Source: Paenibacillus koleovorans NBRC 103111
Lineage (GTDB): Bacteria > Bacillota > Bacilli > Paenibacillales > NBRC-103111
Direction: 5' to 3'
DNA: 33,276 bases
Assembly: GCF_004000845.1 (NCBI RefSeq)
Contig: NZ_BIMA01000079.1
Coordinates: 1-33,276, forward strand
Every line of letters begins with the position of its first letter. The first letter of the stretch is position 1. The notes under the pieces were generated by a model. That model ran no database searches. It saw nothing but the letters and a program-made list of their open reading frames with translations, and was not told where the DNA came from. Below are positions 1 through 7,049 of this stretch, piece by piece. The translations under genes and the position numbers were made by a program.

Positions 1-81
1 TCGAGCTTACAGTACGCCCAGCGGCCGCGTGACTTCGCCTAAGCACGAAATCGAGCTTTCAGCACGCCGAGCGGCCACGTG
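1..81. repeat. Two-copy 50-bp direct repeat at window edge
   Basis: Two copies of a roughly 31-bp unit start at 1 and 51 and differ at about four positions; both begin TCGAGCTT and end GCGGCC(G/A)CGTG. They lie just downstream of the last sulfatase of the operon. The array may continue outside the window. No T-rich hairpin that would make a terminator is visible here. Confidence 0.6.
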
Positions 82-101
82 GTAGCCGTCTAGAGCTTCT
101 T

Positions 102-1469
102 CTACCTGTGCGCCTTCAACAGTTTCTCCCTCAGCCAGCCCAGCTCGGGGCTCGCATAGCGCTCGCAGTGGCGGATGAGAGAAGCGGTCATCCGCTCCAC
201 CTCCGCGCGCAGCTCCGCCCGCCCGAACAAATTGACCAGCTGCAGCGGATCGTTCAAGCGGTCGAACAAAATGTCGTCCCCGTCTTCCACGTACACAAGC
301 TGGAAACGCTGCGTAAATAGCCCGATTTTGCGCTGGGTGTCATGGTACAGGAACACTTCATCCGGCCAAGGCTCCTTAGCCACCGCTGTCGCCGCCTCGC
401 CTCGCAACAGAGGAGAAACATCCGCTCCCTGCTCCCGCCCGCTAGGCGTGAGGCCGATGAGCCCGGCCATCGTCTGCTGGAAATCGACCAGACCGATCAA
501 CCGGTCCACCGAGGTGCCGGGCGCGATCGCCACCGGCCAGCGGATGAGCATCGGGATGCGGTAGGCAGTCTCGTACAGGTTGTTTTTGTGCACCAGTCCG
601 TGCTCGCCCATGTAGTCGCCATGATCGGAAGTGAACACGACGATCGTATTTTCCGCCAGCCCCCGCTCCGCCAACACGGCCAGCAACCGACCGACGTTGT
701 CGTCGATGCATTTCACCTCACCGCAATATTGCGCCTTCGCCTCCCGCAGCTTCCGCGCATCCCAGCGTCCCCGCACGTCCGTATGCGATTCGCCGCCGAT
801 CCCGCGAGGACGTTCGCTTGCCGCGAATGTCGAGGGCACTTCCATGTCGTCCGGATCGTACATCGAGGCGTAAGGCTCGCGGACCGAATAAGGCGTGTGA
901 GGATCCGGATAGCTGAGATGAAGAAAAAACGGCTTCGGCCTCGTCTCCTGCAAAAAGGCGATCGCCTTGTCCGTCAGCCAATCGGTGGTATACGTCCGCT
1001 CATCCCCGATCCCTTCGCCAACGACCGGCGACCCGCCTCCGCCAGTTTCCGGAGCGTCCTCGATCGTCTTCCAATGCCCGCGATTGAACATGTAGCGGCA
1101 ATCCGCATACCCCTGTGAGCGCTCCGGCTCCATCCAACCCGGACGAGGCGTGCCGTCCAGATGCCATTTGCCCATGTAGCCGGTATCGTATTCAGCATTC
1201 TGGAGCAGTCGAGCCAACGTCACTTCGTCTTCCCCGAGACGCCGATTGTTCGCGAAGGCGCCGTGGGCATGCGGGTAGCGACCCGTAACGAAGCAGCCTC
1301 GCGAAGGCGTGCATAACGCCGAATTGGTGAAGCATTGGCGGAGCACAGCCCCGCCTTCGCCTATGGAGTCGATATGCGGTGTCCCCACAACAGTGCCTCC
1401 ATAGACGCCGAGCGTCCAACAGCTCTGTTGATCCGTCTGGATCAACAGCACATTCGGGCGTACGCTCAT
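102..1469 (-). CDS. Cytoplasmic S1-type sulfatase (sulfatase 1)
   Basis: A 455-residue sulfatase of the alkaline-phosphatase fold, expected to hydrolyse a sulfate ester on a sugar. The N-terminal strand with the metal ligands (LLIQTDQQ) is followed by the formylglycine motif CTPSR, with the modified Cys at residue 53. The second metal site is the SDHGDYMGEHG block in the central part. A C-terminal subdomain with the usual DP-x-x-x-x-N-L pattern (LNDPLQLVNLF) is present, so the protein looks full length. No signal peptide or membrane segment is seen, which implies a cytoplasmic enzyme. The start is supported by GGGGGAG upstream and an ATGA overlap of 4 bp with the preceding sulfatase gene, suggesting translational coupling. 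It is the last gene of the long operon seen in the window. The sulfated position and sugar cannot be told from sequence. Confidence 0.93.
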   Translation of the reverse strand: MSVRPNVLLIQTDQQSCWTLGVYGGTVVGTPHIDSIGEGGAVLRQCFTNSALCTPSRGCFVTGRYPHAHGAFANNRRLGEDEVTLARLLQNAEYDTGYMGKWHLDGTPRPGWMEPERSQGYADCRYMFNRGHWKTIEDAPETGGGGSPVVGEGIGDERTYTTDWLTDKAIAFLQETRPKPFFLHLSYPDPHTPYSVREPYASMYDPDDMEVPSTFAASERPRGIGGESHTDVRGRWDARKLREAKAQYCGEVKCIDDNVGRLLAVLAERGLAENTIVVFTSDHGDYMGEHGLVHKNNLYETAYRIPMLIRWPVAIAPGTSVDRLIGLVDFQQTMAGLIGLTPSGREQGADVSPLLRGEAATAVAKEPWPDEVFLYHDTQRKIGLFTQRFQLVYVEDGDDILFDRLNDPLQLVNLFGRAELRAEVERMTASLIRHCERYASPELGWLREKLLKAHR

Positions 1470-3082
1470 CTCGCAGCTCCCCCCTCGGGTCCCGGAACAG
1501 TCGCAGCGGCCGTTCCCGAAGGAGCGGTCGAAGGCGCAGTCACCGTCTCGGATTCATGATCGGCCGCTGCCAGATCTTCCCGTCCCCTACCAGCCGAAGC
1601 ATCGCTCTCCAGCCCGAGCCGCTCATACTGCTCCTCCGGCGCGCCGGCCAGCCGCATCGCCTTCGCCATCGCCGCCTCCATCCGGCGCTCCAGCCCGGCA
1701 TCGCGGATCGGCCGTTGCTGGCGGTAGTCGTCGCGCAGATCGAACAGCAGCGTCTCCCGCTTCATCGGCGCATGCCCGAGCTCCGGGCCAACGCCGCGCA
1801 CAGGGAAGCGCAGCACCGGATAATCCGTATGCGCCAGGAACCGCCCGTGCTCTACCTCGCTCATATCGGGCCGTTTCACGAAGCTGCGGAACGCCGTCGG
1901 CATCGCCGTGTACAAGTAGCAAGGCGCATTGTCCGGCCGCACTGCCGTCCGCATGTACGTATACGTCCCGTCCGTGACATTGACGTCCATGCTGAAGTAT
2001 CCGTACAAGGCGGCCTCGCGCAACCGCGCAGGCGTATCCGTCGCCGCTTCCAGCAGCGACAGCATAGAGCCGCCCTGCACCTCGCTCGGCACCTCCAACC
2101 CGAAATGCTCCAGCAGCGTAGGCATGAGGTCGATATTTTGCGTCAGCGCATCGATTCGCTCTCCTGCTCGAAGCCCTCCAGGCGTATGCACCATCAGCGG
2201 CAAATGAGCGAGCTCGTTGTAGACATTCATTACATTTTTGCCAAGCGCCTCGTGCTCGCCCAGCAGAAACCCGTGATCCGTCGTCAGGATGACAAGCGTA
2301 TCGTCCCACATCGCATACTGATCGAGCTTGTCTAGCAGCTTGCCAAACCAGCGGTCGATCATCGTCAGGGACGCGGCATACCGCTTGCGCAAATGCTCGG
2401 ACGCCTCCGGCGATTCCCGGTTCGGGCCGTAGTTCGGCCAATCGTAGCGCGGTCCGTCGTACGTATCGGCATACAGCGCCAAATACTCGTCCGGGCTGTC
2501 GAACGGCTCATGCGGGTCGAACGGCTCGACCATGAGGAAAAAGCGGTCGGCCTCGTAATTCGCGTCGAGCCAATCGCAAGCCGCCTGCATCGTTCGCGGA
2601 CCGGAAAAGTCCATCTCCTGCTGGAATCGAGAGCGGTTCCTTTCATACTGAGGATGCACTCGTCCCAAGTACGACTCCGGCAGCGGCGGTGGCTGGACGG
2701 TCGACACCCACGGGTCGAACTCTTGACCGCGATGAAAATCCCATGTCGTGAACAGTTGGCAATAATTTTCCCCGCCGGTCGCGAAATAGTGGTAGTGGTC
2801 GGTCACCATATGCGAGAACACATCGCCCCGCGTCAATTGTTCCTGCAGCGTGACGTCGAAGGGCTCGAGCCCGCCCCAGCCCCGCTCCAGGAAACTCAGC
2901 CGGCCGGTAAACAAATCCCGTCGCGCCGGCATACAAGGCAGCGAACCGGCCCAATGGTTCGTGAACACGGCGCTGCGCCGAGCGAATCGCTCGATGTTCG
3001 GCGCCTGTACCCAGCTGTCCGGGTTATAAGCGGTCAGCGCCTCGCGGTTCAATGTATCGATCATGACGAGTATCGCTCTCAT
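1466..3082 (-). CDS. Cytoplasmic sulfatase (sulfatase 2)
   Basis: A sulfatase of about 538 residues. The start at 3082 is chosen over the longer frame (3130) because GAGGGGGAG lies six bases upstream and the product then begins with the core strand MRAILVMIDT; the longer start would overlap the upstream glycosidase gene. The formylglycine motif is CMPAR with Cys at about residue 50, followed by RDLFTG. The second metal block is TTDHGFLLGEHE. The N-terminal metal site reads IDTLNRE rather than the DDQ/DQQ form of the neighbours, which marks a different subfamily. There is no signal peptide. It starts 17 bp after the propeller glycosidase gene and overlaps sulfatase 1 by 4 bp. The C-terminal tail (about 50 residues rich in Ala, Gly, Thr and Ser) looks disordered. 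Confidence 0.92.
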   Translation of the reverse strand: MRAILVMIDTLNREALTAYNPDSWVQAPNIERFARRSAVFTNHWAGSLPCMPARRDLFTGRLSFLERGWGGLEPFDVTLQEQLTRGDVFSHMVTDHYHYFATGGENYCQLFTTWDFHRGQEFDPWVSTVQPPPLPESYLGRVHPQYERNRSRFQQEMDFSGPRTMQAACDWLDANYEADRFFLMVEPFDPHEPFDSPDEYLALYADTYDGPRYDWPNYGPNRESPEASEHLRKRYAASLTMIDRWFGKLLDKLDQYAMWDDTLVILTTDHGFLLGEHEALGKNVMNVYNELAHLPLMVHTPGGLRAGERIDALTQNIDLMPTLLEHFGLEVPSEVQGGSMLSLLEAATDTPARLREAALYGYFSMDVNVTDGTYTYMRTAVRPDNAPCYLYTAMPTAFRSFVKRPDMSEVEHGRFLAHTDYPVLRFPVRGVGPELGHAPMKRETLLFDLRDDYRQQRPIRDAGLERRMEAAMAKAMRLAGAPEEQYERLGLESDASAGRGREDLAAADHESETVTAPSTAPSGTAAATVPGPEGGAAR

Positions 3083-3099
3083 CTCGGACTCCCCCTCAA

Positions 3100-4152
3100 T
3101 TAGCGGCGCAGCGGAATCACTAGCGTCCACGTATGGTCGGACCGATCCGCCTCATCCGCTGTATAGATCCCCCCGCGATTGCCCGTCGCGGCATAGAAAT
3201 GCGTCGGCACACCGTTCTCGATCAGCAGCTGCGGCCGTTCCAGCGAGCCTTGCGCCGTCGTTGTGCCATCGTCCCACTGGACCGTTCGCGAATACGCGAG
3301 CGGAGGCTGCGTCACGTCCCAATGGATCCCGTCCGCGGATGTCGCATGGATGCCCGCGTGTTTTTCGCCGCAGATGCCGCCCTCCATGTCTTTCATGATC
3401 AGCTCGTAACGGCCGTCCCGGTACCAGATGTACGGATCCTCGACATGCTCGCCGTGCTCCCCGTGTTCGGGGAATTGGAAGATCGATTCGGCGCGCAGCC
3501 GCTCGTAGGGCCCTTCGAAATGAGCCGCCTTGGCAATGCCGAGCCGCAGCCGGTCCTTCTGGTGTCCCGTTGACTTGTACACGAGCAACACACCCCCGTC
3601 CGGCAGCACGCAGGCGGCGGGATTCGTCGTCATCAGCCCGTCCCAATACCCCGGTCTCGGGTGAAGGACCGGCTCGTCGCGGCGAGTCCACGGGCCGTGA
3701 ATCGACTTGGCCGTCGCCAAGCCGACGCGCTGGTTGCGCCGAGCTTCTGCCGTTTTCTCATTGCCCCAATAATCGCGGCTGCTCGAATCGGGTCTGCCGC
3801 CGGAATAAGTCGTTCCCGTATAGAACAGCAGGTAAGTATCTCCGTGTCGATGAATCGTCGGATTATGCGTCATCATGCCGTCCCAGTGTTGCTCGCCACG
3901 CACCGGCAGCACGACCTCCTCGAAGCGGAAAGGCCCTTCCGGCGTCTCCGACACGGCGCGGACGACCTCCGAATTCGTGACCCAATACGGCCAGAATGGC
4001 GTTTCTTTAGACCAGCGCGAGGCGAACATATGATAGCGGCCATCCTCTCCTTTAATTACGGAGCCGCACCACACCCAGTATCCTTCCATCAAAAATCCTT
4101 TGCCCACTGGGGCCGGCAGCAGCTTCTGCATAAAGGAGCCTTCCATTTCCAT
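3100..4152 (-). CDS. Five-bladed beta-propeller glycosidase (GH43/GH117-like)
   Basis: About 350 residues with repeated blade-like segments, each holding the pattern acidic residue, Gly, Arg/Thr-Tyr, hydrophobic (for example GEDGRYHMFAS, HRHGDTYLLFYTG, YRDGRYELIMKD). These are typical of the GH43, GH117 and GH130-like propeller hydrolases. The block HVEDPYIWY resembles the catalytic-face strand of such enzymes. The exact family and substrate cannot be assigned. The start at 4152 is supported by AAGGAGGGGGAGCA directly upstream; 4146 is an alternative ATG. No signal peptide is present. It sits between two sulfatase genes with gaps of 16-17 bp, so it probably removes a sugar from imported oligosaccharides before or after desulfation. 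A small internal repeat, HGEHGEH, lies just before the EDP motif. Confidence 0.8.
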   Translation of the reverse strand: MEMEGSFMQKLLPAPVGKGFLMEGYWVWCGSVIKGEDGRYHMFASRWSKETPFWPYWVTNSEVVRAVSETPEGPFRFEEVVLPVRGEQHWDGMMTHNPTIHRHGDTYLLFYTGTTYSGGRPDSSSRDYWGNEKTAEARRNQRVGLATAKSIHGPWTRRDEPVLHPRPGYWDGLMTTNPAACVLPDGGVLLVYKSTGHQKDRLRLGIAKAAHFEGPYERLRAESIFQFPEHGEHGEHVEDPYIWYRDGRYELIMKDMEGGICGEKHAGIHATSADGIHWDVTQPPLAYSRTVQWDDGTTTAQGSLERPQLLIENGVPTHFYAATGNRGGIYTADEADRSDHTWTLVIPLRR

Positions 4153-4168
4153 TGCTCCCCCTCCTTCG

Positions 4169-5527
4169 TTATTCATAATGGTTGCGCAGGTCATCCAGTT
4201 GGAGCGTTTGGAAGGCGTGCGCCTTCTCGTTCTCGAGCTCCGGCGAGCAAATACGCCGCAATTGTTCCTCCAGCTTGACCGCCACGTGCGGAAAATCGGT
4301 GAAAACGTCGTGCAGCTCCTCCGGATCGTTCGCCAAGTGGAATAGTTGATGCGGCGCTTCCATGCAATATATAAGCTTCCAGTCTCGGTTGCGGATCATA
4401 TAAGCGCCAGAGCGGCAGCCGTGTCCGTGGTACTCGGAGAACACAACGCGCTCGGGATCGTCCGGCGGAATGTCCTGCAGAGGCGTTCCGATCCAATCCG
4501 GCGGTCTTGCTGCACCGCTTGCCGCTCGGAATAAACTCGCTTGCACATCGTGCAAATCTACCGGCGTCATCACTTCGCGACCCGGCTCAAAGTCCGGCCC
4601 CATCGCGAGGCAAGGAATTCGCACGGAATCCTCGTAAAGGGAGCTTTTCCACCAAAGGCCGAACTTGCCCAACATCTCCCCATGATCGGACACGTAGATC
4701 AAGTTCGTCGATGTCGCCATCCCGCTCCGGTCCAGCTCGTCGATCAGCCTGCCCAACTGCCGGTCGACGAAATCGACCTTTCCGTAATAAGCCCGCCGCA
4801 TGTTGCGGACCTGCTCCTCGGTGTAGAGGTGTGTCTCGAAATGGTTGCGGAGCTCTCGTGCGTATCGGTGCTGTGCGGATGGCTGATCTGCCCCGATACG
4901 GGGGAGATCCCCTCCAGGAGCGCGCTCCCAAACGTCCGACGTATTCCAAAACGGCGGATGCGGATTCGTCAGATTGATCGTGAGCGTCCATGGTTGCTGC
5001 GAAATATGAGGTGCAGTTGCAGCCAGCCATAACAAGGCACGCGCCATGACCTCTTCATCCTCGTCGAAGGCTCCGGCATGGACGCCCACCCGCTCCGCTC
5101 GTTTCGCCGCGCCATGGCGGATCGTCAAGGGACGACGACCGATGTGCTTGTCGCCAGGCGCCTTGCGGTCCTTCGGCAGAAACAGCTCGGAGAACCCGAG
5201 CTCCTCGCCCGGGGCGAACACATCGGTTTTGCCGATATAAACGGTATGCACGCCTTGTTCGGCCAGCATCTGTCCATAGGCGGGATGTCCGCCGGGTACG
5301 CGCAACGTGCAGTTGCTGTAGGCTTGCAGCTCGTGCACTCGTTTCCCCGCCATGAACGCCGATCGGCTAGGCATGCAGAGCGGCGACGGGCAATAGGCGT
5401 TGCGGTACAACGTCCCCCGCTCAGCCATCCGCTCCATTTGCGGGGTCCTGACAAGCGAGTGCTGATCATAGACGGATGATACAAACGGATTATGCTGGTC
5501 CGACATGACCAGAATTGTGTTGGACAT
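4169..5527 (-). CDS. Cytoplasmic S1-type sulfatase (sulfatase 3)
   Basis: About 452 residues when started at 5527 (MSNTILVMSDQHNPF), where homology to the sulfatase core begins. The longer upstream reading is out of character and overlaps a small open frame. The formylglycine motif is CMPSR with Cys at residue 51. The second metal block is VSDHGEMLGKFG. The C-terminal part keeps the NRDWKLIYC strand and the DPEELHDV motif, so it appears intact. AAGGAG lies about 14 bases upstream, a longer gap than usual. No signal peptide is seen. It follows the interrupted sulfatase after a 148-bp gap and precedes the propeller glycosidase by 16 bp. The DQH N-terminal metal motif differs from DQQ in sulfatase 1 and ADQF in sulfatase 5, suggesting different target sulfates. 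Confidence 0.92.
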   Translation of the reverse strand: MSNTILVMSDQHNPFVSSVYDQHSLVRTPQMERMAERGTLYRNAYCPSPLCMPSRSAFMAGKRVHELQAYSNCTLRVPGGHPAYGQMLAEQGVHTVYIGKTDVFAPGEELGFSELFLPKDRKAPGDKHIGRRPLTIRHGAAKRAERVGVHAGAFDEDEEVMARALLWLAATAPHISQQPWTLTINLTNPHPPFWNTSDVWERAPGGDLPRIGADQPSAQHRYARELRNHFETHLYTEEQVRNMRRAYYGKVDFVDRQLGRLIDELDRSGMATSTNLIYVSDHGEMLGKFGLWWKSSLYEDSVRIPCLAMGPDFEPGREVMTPVDLHDVQASLFRAASGAARPPDWIGTPLQDIPPDDPERVVFSEYHGHGCRSGAYMIRNRDWKLIYCMEAPHQLFHLANDPEELHDVFTDFPHVAVKLEEQLRRICSPELENEKAHAFQTLQLDDLRNHYE

Positions 5528-5535
5528 AGGTAGGA

Positions 5536-5649
5536 TTAACGCTCCTTCAGGTCGGTGTCGATGCACGGGTGCGGCCAATAGAAATAGTTCAATTTTGCAC
5601 CAACTCCCGCTCCTAGCGGCTTCACTTTCCAGCAATCAGTCCATTTCAC
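5536..5649 (-). CDS. Possible 37-residue small protein or leader peptide
   Basis: A GTG-started open frame of 37 codons fills most of the gap between the interrupted sulfatase and sulfatase 3. AGGGAG lies about 6 bases before the GTG. The product is aromatic-rich (MKWTDCWKVK, then LNYFYWPHP) and ends in DLKER. Its last codons hold the AAGGAG that would serve sulfatase 3, and its stop lies 8 bases before that start, so translation of the two could be coupled. I recognise no family. It could equally be leftover coding sequence, or chance in a GC-rich gap. Confidence 0.3.
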   Translation of the reverse strand: MKWTDCWKVKPLGAGVGAKLNYFYWPHPCIDTDLKER

Positions 5650-5675
5650 GTACCGACTCCCTATCCAAGCGCGCT

Positions 5676-7049
5676 CTATGCCTTTACATAAGGCATCGGA
5701 GCACCGACCTCTTCCCGCCATCGCAGCATCCGCTCGTGCAGCTCGGCTGCCAGCTCCGGCAGCGCGTCGGCCAAGTTCACTCGCTCGCCGGTGTCGGCCG
5801 CCAGGTCGTACAGCTCGAGCCGGGCGTCCTCGAAAAATTCGATCAGCTTCCAATTGCCGTGCCGTAGCGCCGCTCCCGGCTTCGTACGCCATGTGCCGCC
5901 TCCTCCTTCGAGGTACGCAGGGAAATGCTAGTACAGCGTATCCCTCCGCCACTCGCCGGTCTGCCTCAGCAAGGGCAGCAGGCTCACCCCGTCGACGGCT
6001 CCCATTCCACCGTCTGCTTCAGCCGAGTCGTCCACTCCCGCCAGCTCCATCAGCGTCGGGAACACGTCGATGAGCGACACCGCAACGTCGCATTGGCTGC
6101 CCTTCTCGATTACGCCCGGCCAAAGAACGACCATCGGCACGCGGATACCTCCCTCGTACAACATCCCTTTGCCCCCGCGGAGCGGCGCCTGCGAGGTGAC
6201 ATCCTCGGACAGCAGCCCCTCCGCCGCATAGCCGCCCAATCCTCCGTTGTCGGAAAGGAGCATCACAACCGTATCCTCGCTCATCCCAAGCTCCTCCAGC
6301 TTGGCTATGATACGGCCGACGCTCTGATCCGTGCTATCCAGCATAGCGGCATATACGGGATGGAAATGACCGCTGCCCTCGTCCACCGGCTTGAACTCAT
6401 ACTTCTCGACCAGCTCCGGCTTCCCTTGCAGCGGCTTGTGCACGGCGTAATGCGCGAAGTACAGGAAGAACGGCTTCTCCGCATTCGCATGAGCCTCGAT
6501 ATAACGAAGCGCCTCCTCGGTCAGCCGGTCGGTGAGGTACTCCTGCTCCGGCCCGTCAGGCAATGTCGCGATCCGATACGGGCTGAAGTAGCCGGCCGGC
6601 GGCTGGCCCTTCTGAATGCCGCCGGCATTGAAATCGAAGCCGCGCCCTTCCGGTCCGCTCGCCGGCCCTTCGCCGAGATGCCACTTGCCGACATGGCCGC
6701 AGGCGTAACCCGCCGGCCGGAGCCCTTCGGCCAGCGTCATAAACTCGGGCTCGAGCACTGTCCGGTTCGGCGGTGGGATCAACCGCCGCCCCTCCGCATC
6801 GCCCCGCTCGGGCGAGCCGACGGTGTAGATGCCATGCCGCGGCGGATACAAGCCGGTCATCAGGCAAGCCCGGCTCGGTGCGCAGTTCGGGCAAGCGTAG
6901 GCGCTGTCGAAGCGCATGCCCTCAGCGGCCAGCCGGTCCATATGCGGCGTCTCGTAATACGTACTGCCCATAAACCCGGCATCCTTCCAGCCCATGTCGT
7001 CAATCAGCAGCACAACTATATTCGGCTTGCGCCGCCTCCGCTTAGTCAT
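5676..7049 (-). pseudogene. Sulfatase 4 interrupted by an in-frame TAG (Trp to amber)
   Basis: From the ATG at 7049 the frame encodes a sulfatase with LLIDDMGW (N-terminal metal site), formylglycine motif CAPSR (Cys about 56) and second metal block LSDNGGLGG. It reaches RRDTLY and then meets TAG at 5930-5928. The same frame continues for 83 further codons to a stop at 5676-5678, reading HFPAYLEG, then HGNWKLIEF, then LELYDLAADTGERVNL, which is exactly the missing sulfatase C-terminal subdomain. Many sulfatases read LYWHFP at this point, and sulfatase 6 here has ELYWEF, so TAG stands in place of a Trp codon (TGG to TAG, one base). As it stands the product is 373 residues instead of about 456. 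The start overlaps the DUF3604 stop by 8 bp; 7055 is an alternative ATG. No signal peptide is present. It could be a true nonsense mutation, a sequence error or, less likely, a read-through site. Confidence 0.85.

Noticed and set aside
5928-5930. Pyrrolysine or programmed read-through codon
   Set aside because: The expected residue is Trp, no pyl genes are visible, and no stimulating structure or context is evident; a nonsense change or error is simpler.
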